In this document: positions 1-5,319 of the stretch, in pieces | Layout of the letters: every line of letters begins with the position of its first letter | Position numbering within the stretch: the stretch's first letter is position 1 | Assembly (NCBI GenBank): GCA_037439425.1 | Contig: JBBIWA010000121.1 | Coordinates: 1-8,198 of the forward strand | Direction: 5' to 3' | Origin: JBBIWA01 sp037439425 | GTDB taxonomy: Bacteria > Acidobacteriota > Blastocatellia > RBC074 | Length of the DNA stretch: 8,198 bases | Position numbers and translations under genes: made by a program | Notes under the pieces: model-generated | Seen by the model: the letters and a program-made list of their open reading frames with translations, nothing else | Database searches by the model: none | What the model was told of the DNA's origin: nothing

Positions 1-71
1 CGAGTTTTAAACTCAGTGAGGTAACGACCTCCCTCCGCCGCTCGTCCGCCGACATTATCGCTCTATTTCGC
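1..71. other. Non-coding left edge
   Basis: No reading frame with gene character was seen here. A small palindrome, GAGTTT-T-AAACTC, lies at 2-14. It could be the remains of a stem-loop at the end of a gene outside the window, but nothing else supports that. The rest is ordinary mixed sequence leading into the repeat array. Confidence 0.5.
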
Positions 72-127
72 TTCATTATCTCAGGGCGTCGTGAAACGAC
101 ATGCGCGACTCCTCCGAAAATCCTGGG
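72..127 (+). repeat. Hairpin repeat A, copy 1
   Basis: Copy 1 of a six-member degenerate family. It starts with TTCATTATCTCAGGGC, followed by a hairpin (GTCGT 88-92, loop GAA, ACGAC 96-100) and the family tail GACTCCTCCGAAAATCCTGGG. The hairpin and its loop match copy 2 in design but not in exact sequence. It runs straight into element B copy 1. The plus-strand orientation is arbitrary. Confidence 0.8.
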
Positions 128-212
128 CAGGCACGCATCCTTACTTGCCTGCCTTCGTTAAGCAAGCCATTACCGAAGACCGAACACGCTCGCAAGCGTG
201 CGCTCGTGAGGG
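122..212 (+). repeat. Inverted-repeat-bounded element B, copy 1
   Basis: An approximately 91 bp element closely matching 355-443. The shared interior includes GTTAAGCAAGCCATTACCGA and CACGCTCGCAAGCGTGCG. The left end CCTGGGCAGGCACGC and the right end GCGTGCGCTCGTGAGG are decayed versions of the perfect inverted ends in copy 2. An internal palindrome CACGCTCGCAAGCGTG can form a stem-loop. There is no open reading frame of its own, so this looks like a small non-autonomous (MITE- or REPIN-like) unit. Mobility is inferred, not seen. Confidence 0.7.
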
Positions 213-271
213 TTTCATCATCTCAGGGTGTCGTCGAAGGCGACATGAAAGACTCCTCCGAAAATCCTGGG
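213..271 (+). repeat. Hairpin repeat A, copy 2
   Basis: It starts TTTCATCATCTCAGGG. The hairpin is TGTCGTC (229-235), loop GAA, GGCGACA (239-245), giving seven pairs including one G-T. TCA (223-225) and TGA (246-248) can extend the stem across a GGG bulge. The tail is GACTCCTCCGAAAATCCTGGG. Unlike copies 1 and 3, it is not followed by element B but by a short linker (272-298). Confidence 0.8.
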
Positions 272-298
272 TACGCCACCCGTCCCGCCTGCAATTGA

Positions 299-360
299 TT
301 TTCATCGCTTTCAGGGCGTCGTCCGTGACGACCTGAAAGACTCCTGCGGAAGATCCTGGG
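299..360 (+). repeat. Hairpin repeat A, copy 3
   Basis: The best-folded copy. TTTCAG (309-314), a GGC bulge and GTCGTC (318-323) form the left arm; the loop is CGT; GACGAC (327-332) and CTGAAA (333-338) form the right arm. That gives twelve base pairs interrupted by one three-base bulge. The tail GACTCCTGCGGAAGATCCTGGG runs directly into element B copy 2. Confidence 0.85.
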
Positions 361-443
361 TACGCACGCATCCTTGCGTGCCTGCCTTGGTTAAGCAAGC
401 CATTACCGAAAACCGAGCACGCTCGCAAGCGTGCGTACCCAGG
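355..443 (+). repeat. Inverted-repeat-bounded element B, copy 2
   Basis: An 89 bp element with perfect 15 bp terminal inverted repeats: CCTGGGTACGCACGC at 355-369 and GCGTGCGTACCCAGG at 429-443. Two nested stem-loops lie inside: GCACGC-ATCCTT-GCGTGC near the left end and GCACGCT-CGCA-AGCGTGC near the right end. The middle (GGTTAAGCAAGCCATTACCG) is shared with copy 1. It contains no coding capacity. The last bases of the preceding A copy overlap the first bases of the terminal repeat, so the A/B boundary is approximate. Confidence 0.75.
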
Positions 444-501
444 TTTTCATCGTTTCTCCCGCGTCGTCCGTGATGACCTGAAAGACTCCTGCGGAAAATC
501 T
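444..501 (+). repeat. Hairpin repeat A, copy 4
   Basis: It starts TTTTCATCG, with TTTCTCCCGC replacing the usual TTTCAGGGC. The hairpin is GTCGTC (463-468), loop CGT, GATGAC (472-477), keeping a G-T pair where copy 3 has G-C. The tail is CTGAAAGACTCCTGCGGAAAATC. The CCTGGG end is missing, and the sequence continues into unrelated DNA. Confidence 0.75.
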
Positions 502-557
502 CCGACCAACTTTAGTTCAAATCCACAGTTGAGGACGCGAAAATGCAACAGTCGAAG

Positions 558-608
558 TGCGAATTGCCTAATTCAAATTCGCAATCCGAAATCCGCAATT
601 CGCAATTC
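558..608. repeat. AATTCGCAAT low-complexity tract with inverted repeat
   Basis: A degenerate tract of AATTCGCAAT- and ATCCGCAATT-type words. AATTCGCAAT occurs exactly at 576-585 and 597-606. A perfect 10 bp inverted repeat, TGCGAATTGC (558-567) and GCAATTCGCA (595-604), encloses the centre. There is no coding frame. It is most simply a slippage-derived tract, although the inverted repeat could form a stem. Confidence 0.6.
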
Positions 609-650
609 TCTTTGACGCCTGAGCGTCAGGAAAGACTTCTGCGGAAAATG
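607..650 (+). repeat. Hairpin repeat A, copy 5 (divergent)
   Basis: It retains GGAAAGACTTCTGCGGAAAAT, matching the family tail. The hairpin sequence is wholly replaced: TGACGC (613-618), loop CTGA, GCGTCA (623-628). Structure without sequence identity is the main reason to think the stem matters. CTT (610-612) and AAG (632-634) can extend it across a three-base bulge. Confidence 0.65.
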
Positions 651-713
651 TCGAGCCCAGCAATTAGTTGGCCCCTCTCTTAGGCAAACTAACCACTTTG
701 CCCAACAGCGCAC

Positions 714-757
714 CTTTCATCCTCTCAGGGCCCGAAGGACTCCTGCGGAAGATTTTT
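714..757 (+). repeat. Hairpin repeat A, copy 6 (shortened)
   Basis: It starts TTTCATCCTCTCAGGGC and ends GGACTCCTGCGGAAGAT, both clear family signatures. The hairpin segment is reduced to roughly CCCGAAGG and no convincing stem remains. It is followed by a T6 run (752-757). Confidence 0.65.
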
Positions 758-835
758 TGGAGTATTGCCTTCAGGCAAGTTGTGGCTTTCGCCCCTTCGA
801 AAATAACCGCATAGAGAAGCCAGTTCTCAGCCATC

Positions 836-893
836 CGCAGCGAGCTGTGGTGGGCTCATTTTCATCCTTCGCAGCGTGCTGCTACAGATGGGC
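836..893 (+). repeat. Pair of short palindromic repeats
   Basis: Two related units: CGCAGCGAGCTGTGGTGGGC at 836-855, and CGCAGCGTGCTGCTACAG followed by ATGGGC at 870-893. Both have a CAGC-NN-GCTG core and end in TGGGC. The second is preceded by TTTTCATCC, the same word that opens A-family copies. The function is unknown; they look like small dispersed palindromes. Confidence 0.4.
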
Positions 894-1091
894 GATCCCT
901 CTGCGGCGCATTGGTTAAATGACCGCGACCTCTCTACATCACTGCTTGTTTTTGTTGACTGTGACTCTGGCCATTATAGCCGATCCTTACCTCTGTCCAC
1001 AAAGATTTTATTTCTGCTTAGCTCAGCAACGCTGCTCTCCTACTTCACGATGGTGGTCAGAAGAGAGCAATATTGTGAGGTGGGGGAGGTA

Positions 1092-1111
1092 CCTCTCTTA
1101 GTTAAGAGAGG
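1092..1111 (-). terminator. Stem-loop 3' of the ATPase-VWA operon
   Basis: Perfect 8 bp arms CCTCTCTT (1092-1099) and AAGAGAGG (1104-1111) enclose the loop AGTT, about 40 bp beyond the VWA stop codon in the direction of transcription. No U-tract follows on the minus strand, so this may be a 3'-end protecting hairpin or a Rho-linked element rather than a classical intrinsic terminator. Confidence 0.3.
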
Positions 1112-1152
1112 CGGGGGAGATAGTTATGCGGAGAGTTAATTTCTCCATCTGA

Positions 1153-4100
1153 TTATGTAGTCAACCGGCGATAAATCCCCGGCATCTTTTCAGGCAAACT
1201 CATCACGTCATCAATGATCGTGTAGCCGACCTCGCCGTAAAGGTCCTTCAGTTCCGCTTCCGACTCGCGGTCAATTGTGATGCAGAAAGGAATGATCCCG
1301 GCCATCTTCGCCTGCCGCAGGGCCATCTTGGTATCCTCGCGCGCGTAGCGGGAATCACCATAATCGTGATCGTAAGGCCTCCCATCGCTCAGGACGAGAA
1401 GCAACTTGGTGCGGGCGTCTTGCTTTTCCAGATGCGCCGCTGCGTGCCGGATCGCGGCGCCCAGCCTGGTGTTGTTGTGGTAGGTGATCCCACCAATGCG
1501 CCGCTCGACTTCCGGTGAATATCGTTCACCAAAATCTTTGATCACAAAATATTTCACGTTGCGCCGCCCTTCACTGGTAAAACCGGAGATGGCATAAACA
1601 TCGCCGACCGCTTCCAGTGCCTCAGTCATAAGTACCAATCCTTGCTTCTCAATGTCAATGATCTTCTGCCCCGGCCGCGAGTAGGGTTGATTCGGATGGC
1701 GGGTGATGGTGCGAGCTGTAGAAGAGGACATATCGAGCAGGAACGACACAGCGACATCGCGCTCGCGCCGGATGCGGCGAATATAGAGCCGGTCCGATGG
1801 GCGCCCGTTGGTGCGCAGATCAACGTGGTGATCAATCACAGCCTGCAAATCATAGTCTTCCCCGTCCAATTCACCTTTGACGCGCCGCAGCGATTCAGGT
1901 TTGAGCATCTGAAACTGGTGGCGCACCGAGGAGATCACTCCCGCATAGCGCGCGCGCACCTGTTCGACAAATTCACGCGAGCCCCGGCGGCTTTTGCGCT
2001 GGATGACGCGGCACCACTTGGCGCGATGGTCAGCCAATTCACGATCCCATTCATCGTAGTAGAAGACCTCATCCCCTTCCTGCAAATCCTGCTCGGCACT
2101 CTCAGCGCCCATCAATTCGTTGAGCAGTTCTGAATCGGCAGGCAGCGGCTCATCCAGACTCTCTGCCCAATGGCTGAAAGGTTCTGGCATTGGCTGCAAC
2201 AGCTGGCGCGTTGACTTCTGTTCGCGTGCAGACGCTTCAGCTTCAGATGCCTCTCCTTTGCTTTCACACTCCTGCGCTTCGGCTTCGCGCTCAGCCTCTT
2301 GCTGCTCGTGCTGCTCACTGATCAATTGGTAAACGCGCTGCGTGGCGATCAGCGTGTCAGCAACAAGAGCATCTTCGCGCCGCAAATACCTGCTGACGAT
2401 CTCTTCAAACTTGCCGATAAGCCCGGCGTAGAGACGGCACGCCTCTGGATCGGCCACACCGCCGCACAGCGTGATTTGAAAGAGTAGCTCGTAGATCATC
2501 TGTTCGACAGGCAAGGCTGAAAGCGGCGGGCGGCACCGAACCAAGCGCGCGCGCACAAAATCGAGATCGCGCCGGATGCCACGGTAAGCCTGGCGCAACC
2601 GGAAATCGATGCGACCGTTCTCCAGCGTCGTAAAGATTCGGCTCGCCAGCGCCGGGTTAGGGAAGCGGGAGAGAATCACCCTGTAATCAGCTCTCTCAAT
2701 CTGCTCCGGGGAAAGCGGCGGCCGGAATTGCTTGAGGGCCTCTTCAGGTGAAATGGTGCCCTCATTGGTCCCACCGTAGCTTCTCTTCGAATTCTCAAAG
2801 ACCCGCTCTATCTCGGTCAGGGCTGCCCGCAGAGCCGGTGTGCCTGCTTCGCACGTGCCGAATTCGATCTGGCCCGCTGCGTGTGCCGCCAGCACTTTGT
2901 AAAGCCGGAAATCGTCTTCCGGCGAGCCGAACTCAGCCACGACGGCCGGCAACTGAATGGTATGGCCATCGTTGATCCGTGACTCATCAGGTATTGCTCC
3001 CAGTGGGGCGATGACCATTTCGCGCCCGGTAAGCGCCTCGACGTAAAGCCGCAACAGATGCGCCACCGACTCCAGCGTCACGCCGTTCTGCGCGCCACGC
3101 AGTGATTGCTGGCTGCTCTTCGATTCGAGCGCATAATAGGCCTGCGCTCGGCGCCGGTCTTGGCGATGCAGCCCCACACCAGAGCGCGCCCACGTCTGAA
3201 ACTGTTCGAGCGAAGCACAGGCGAGCGCTCGCGGTGAACTCTTAAAACATTCGATCGCAATGTAGACGCTGCTTTCAGCTAACTCTTCAACCACATCGAG
3301 CACAGCGTTGATGCGCTCCGGAGCCTGTCGCCGGCGATGAGCGACCGAAAGGGCGGCCAGGACCTTTGGCGTGAGCTTGAGAAAGTCGTAGACCAGGGCG
3401 TTCCCTTCCTCGGCCACCCTGCGCGTTACGCGACTCCACTTGGTGAAACTGGAGGCGCCGCTTAACTCGATCACCGAGCGGGCTGAACGGAAGTACTGCA
3501 AGGCGGTTGCGCCGCCGCGCTCTAAAAAGGCTGCCGTTTGGGAGCAGAGCGCGGCAACTTCCGAAGCTGTTTTGATAAAGTCTAATCCTTCGCCTACTGC
3601 GGCCAGAAATTCGGCTGCCGTCGCTCCGGTGCGATGAGCAAAACTTTCAGCCAGATTGAGCACACTTGCGGTCGGGGATTCTGCCGCCTGGGTCTCTTCT
3701 CCCACTGCGGCTTCCAACCTCCTCAGCGCAGCGAGCGCCTGCGGCGCAGCGGCCAGTACCTCAGTACTATGTTTGACTGAACGGTGCGCTACCTCAACCG
3801 CAATATTGAAGAGCTTGACTGCGACTTGCTCTTCTCCCAATGAAGCCACTGTGCACGGCGCGGCGTTGAAAGTAGCAAGCGCAGCCGCCGGGGAGAGCAC
3901 CATCTGTTTGGCGCAAAGCGCCATCAGCAGCCGGCGCAGTGGCGCTGGCAAAGCGCCCAGTGTCTGCGCTGAAGAACGGAAGAACTCACTAGCCTCCTCA
4001 GCTTGGTTGAGCGCAATCCGCCTTCCCAGCTCGGCCCACGCCCGCAAGTCATCATTTTCCAGGTAATGCGCCACATCCGGCGCTGCTTTGAAGAAGTCAA

Positions 4101-4272
4101 CTGTCACCTTGAGCGATACGCTCGCCAGCGAGGAGCCGATGTCAATCGTCATCCAGGCGCGATCCGAAGGCATCAGGCCCATCTTCATCGCCAGCGACTC
4201 GATCGTACTGCGCGTGATCCCTTTCAACTGGTTGCTCAGTGCCCCGGTGATTCCTTTTCTCTCTTCGCCCAT
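1153..4272 (-). CDS. NorD/CbbO-like VWA-domain protein with N-terminal helical repeats
   Basis: A 1039-residue protein, predicted cytoplasmic because no signal peptide or membrane segment is seen. The C-terminal VWA domain (about 838-1030) has a complete MIDAS: D847-x-S849-x-S851, T935 in YHNNTRLG and D963 in LSDGRPYD. The following YGDSRYAREDTKMAL is a NorD-family signature, and FYYDEWDRELADHR...WCRV (737-756) is the conserved NorD/CbbO stretch before it. An acidic Glu/Ala-rich linker covers about 653-687, and a conserved block at 405-475 includes AAHAAGQIEFGT. Residues 45-393 hold about eight or nine degenerate helical repeats ending in patterns like EFFRSSAQTLGAL, DFLKLTPKVLAAL and ECFKSSPRALACA. 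In family knowledge, the VWA partner recruits a client to a MoxR ATPase. It lies 77 bp after the ATPase gene. ATG at 4272 is the first start after an in-frame stop; the Shine-Dalgarno is weak. NorD is about 630 and CbbO about 780 residues, so this one is long. The client is unknown. Confidence 0.88.
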   Translation of the reverse strand: MGEERKGITGALSNQLKGITRSTIESLAMKMGLMPSDRAWMTIDIGSSLASVSLKVTVDFFKAAPDVAHYLENDDLRAWAELGRRIALNQAEEASEFFRSSAQTLGALPAPLRRLLMALCAKQMVLSPAAALATFNAAPCTVASLGEEQVAVKLFNIAVEVAHRSVKHSTEVLAAAPQALAALRRLEAAVGEETQAAESPTASVLNLAESFAHRTGATAAEFLAAVGEGLDFIKTASEVAALCSQTAAFLERGGATALQYFRSARSVIELSGASSFTKWSRVTRRVAEEGNALVYDFLKLTPKVLAALSVAHRRRQAPERINAVLDVVEELAESSVYIAIECFKSSPRALACASLEQFQTWARSGVGLHRQDRRRAQAYYALESKSSQQSLRGAQNGVTLESVAHLLRLYVEALTGREMVIAPLGAIPDESRINDGHTIQLPAVVAEFGSPEDDFRLYKVLAAHAAGQIEFGTCEAGTPALRAALTEIERVFENSKRSYGGTNEGTISPEEALKQFRPPLSPEQIERADYRVILSRFPNPALASRIFTTLENGRIDFRLRQAYRGIRRDLDFVRARLVRCRPPLSALPVEQMIYELLFQITLCGGVADPEACRLYAGLIGKFEEIVSRYLRREDALVADTLIATQRVYQLISEQHEQQEAEREAEAQECESKGEASEAEASAREQKSTRQLLQPMPEPFSHWAESLDEPLPADSELLNELMGAESAEQDLQEGDEVFYYDEWDRELADHRAKWCRVIQRKSRRGSREFVEQVRARYAGVISSVRHQFQMLKPESLRRVKGELDGEDYDLQAVIDHHVDLRTNGRPSDRLYIRRIRRERDVAVSFLLDMSSSTARTITRHPNQPYSRPGQKIIDIEKQGLVLMTEALEAVGDVYAISGFTSEGRRNVKYFVIKDFGERYSPEVERRIGGITYHNNTRLGAAIRHAAAHLEKQDARTKLLLVLSDGRPYDHDYGDSRYAREDTKMALRQAKMAGIIPFCITIDRESEAELKDLYGEVGYTIIDDVMSLPEKMPGIYRRLTT

Positions 4273-4281
4273 CTCGACTGG

Positions 4282-4337
4282 GGATGAGGAGGGTGAAAGG
4301 GATGAGAAGAATGAACCTCTCCTTCACCCTTTCATCC
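4282..4337. repeat. Imperfect inverted repeat between ATPase and VWA genes
   Basis: The 77 bp spacer of the operon is strongly purine/pyrimidine-biased and folds on itself. GGATGAGGAGGGTGAAAGG (4282-4300) is complementary, with small bulges, to CCTCTCCTTCACCCTTTCATCC read in parts across 4316-4337. In the transcript this would be a long hairpin just upstream of the VWA start codon. It could stabilise or process the mRNA or limit VWA translation; that role is inference. Confidence 0.5.
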
Positions 4338-4349
4338 TCTTCACTCCTT

Positions 4350-5186
4350 TCAGATTACTGTGGTAACGATCTCACGGATGCTGCGTTGTAACTCTTTATC
4401 GTCGGTGATCGGGCTGGCGATAGCAACTTCGCAGGCTGTGACCGGATCCACACCGCGCGCGATCATTTGCGCGGCGTAAACGAGCAAGCGCGTTGAGACG
4501 CCTTCCTCTAAGCCATGACCTTTCAGGTTCCGCACCTTCTCACCGATCTTAACCAGGTCTTTCGCCGTCAGCTCATCAACTCCACCTTCCCGGATAACAA
4601 TCTGCGCTTCGGCTTCCGGCGGTGGATAGTCGAACTCGATAGCCAGGAAGCGTTGCCGCGTAGATTGTTTCAAGTCCTTAAGCACACTCTGATAGCCCGG
4701 ATTATAGGAAATCACCAGCATGAACTCATCGGGCGCAGAGAGCACCAGGCCACGCTTTTCAACCGGCAGGATCCTCCGATCATCTGTAAGTGGATGGATC
4801 AGGACGATAGTGTCTTTGCGCGCTTCGACCACTTCATCCAGATAGCAGATGGCGCCATGCCGCACGGCGGTAGTAAGCGGCCCATCATGCCAAACCGTCT
4901 CTTCACCTTCGATCAGAAAGCGCCCTACCAGATCGGTAGCCGACAGGTCTTCGTGACAGGCGACCGTAATCAATGGCCGTCCCAGCCGATAAGCCATTGC
5001 TTCGACAAAGCGCGTTTTGCCACAACCGGTAGGCCCTTTGAGCATGACCGGGAGTTTGGCCTTGAAGGCTGTCTCAAAGAGTTCGACCTCGTTTCTGATA
5101 TTCAGGTAATAAGGCTCACGCGTGATTCGGTACTTCTCAATCACGTGTTCCGTGGCTACCACAGTCTCACTTAAAGTTTGCGTCAT
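4350..5186 (-). CDS. MoxR-type AAA+ ATPase, CbbQ/NirQ/NorQ/GpvN family
   Basis: A 278-residue AAA+ ATPase, normal for the family. Numbering from ATG 5186: Walker A GPTGCGKT at 51-58; the family block HEDLSATDLVGR at 78-89; Walker B ICYLDE at 113-118; sensor-1 Asn162 in ISYNPGYQ; STRQRF at 175-180 with the likely arginine finger; sensor-2-like STRLL near Arg233. These proteins form ATP-driven rings that activate a target with a VWA partner, as NorQ-NorD does for nitric oxide reductase and CbbQ-CbbO for Rubisco. The VWA gene follows 77 bp downstream, presumably in the same transcript. I chose ATG 5186 because a GAGAGAG purine run sits just before it; GTG 5222 and an ATG between them would add 12 and 5 residues. 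The gene is divergent from mnmA. No nor or cbb structural genes are present, so a NorQ or CbbQ name would overstate the evidence. Confidence 0.92.
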   Translation of the reverse strand: MTQTLSETVVATEHVIEKYRITREPYYLNIRNEVELFETAFKAKLPVMLKGPTGCGKTRFVEAMAYRLGRPLITVACHEDLSATDLVGRFLIEGEETVWHDGPLTTAVRHGAICYLDEVVEARKDTIVLIHPLTDDRRILPVEKRGLVLSAPDEFMLVISYNPGYQSVLKDLKQSTRQRFLAIEFDYPPPEAEAQIVIREGGVDELTAKDLVKIGEKVRNLKGHGLEEGVSTRLLVYAAQMIARGVDPVTACEVAIASPITDDKELQRSIREIVTTVI

Positions 5187-5319
5187 ACTCTCTCGAATCA
5201 TCCCTGCAATAATCGCCAGCACATGCTAGAATTGGCTCTTCATCTTAGCATCGCCGAGCGCAAGTTTCGAGTCTCAAGGCCACGAAAATCGAGCATCTGA
5301 GCACTGGAAGAAGGATCTG
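5187..5319. promoter_or_regulatory. Divergent promoter interval (ATPase operon / mnmA)
   Basis: The only gap from which the minus-strand ATPase operon and plus-strand mnmA can both be transcribed. A plausible plus-strand -10, TAGAAT, lies at 5227-5232, but its -35 (about CTGCAA, 5204-5209) is poor. TAAGAT on the minus strand (5246-5241) is a possible -10 for the operon, without a well-spaced -35. The mnmA ribosome binding site AAGGA lies four bases before ATG 5320. Assignment as a promoter region rests mainly on gene orientation. Confidence 0.4.

Larger units (their letters stand above)
758..1152. other. Non-coding interval between repeat array and VWA gene
   Basis: No reading frame here looks like a gene. 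The longest plus-strand one (876-1139, GTG start) runs through a palindromic repeat and a stem-loop and has no ribosome binding site. The interval holds a small stem-loop (TTGCC-TTCA-GGCAA, 765-778), the palindrome pair at 836-893 and the stem-loop at 1092-1111. Nothing else stood out. Confidence 0.5.

Noticed and set aside
91..336. Two short plus-strand frames over A1-A2
   Set aside because: They consist of repeat units; the encoded peptides repeat the same words (RLLRKSW, DSSENPG) because the DNA repeats.
141..428. A 95-residue minus-strand reading frame in the repeat array
   Set aside because: It is made almost wholly of A and B repeat sequence read in one frame, so similar peptides recur within it. 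It has no ribosome binding site and no family resemblance.
122..443. Integron attC-like array, suggested by repeated hairpins and GTTAAGC
   Set aside because: No paired RYYYAAC/GTTRRRY core sites flank the units, no cassette ORFs lie between them, and no integrase is in view.
72..501. CRISPR array
   Set aside because: Repeat units are degenerate and irregularly spaced, spacers are themselves repeated, and no cas genes are present.
505..530. GTTCAAATCC resembling a tRNA T-arm
   Set aside because: The flanking bases do not form the 5 bp T-stem, and no acceptor, D or anticodon arms are present.
876..1139. An 87-residue plus-strand frame with a hydrophobic middle
   Set aside because: It has a GTG start inside a palindromic repeat, no Shine-Dalgarno, and runs through the operon-end stem-loop. 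The composition is not convincing.
1642..2133. A 163-residue plus-strand frame opposite the VWA gene
   Set aside because: It is antisense to the conserved VWA and linker region; the motifs are all on the minus strand.
4515..5174. A 219-residue plus-strand frame opposite the ATPase gene
   Set aside because: It is the antisense shadow of a well-conserved AAA+ gene, with no recognisable domain.
1153..5186. Naming the pair norQ-norD or cbbQ-cbbO
   Set aside because: Family membership is clear, but the defining client genes are absent and the VWA protein is much longer than either namesake.
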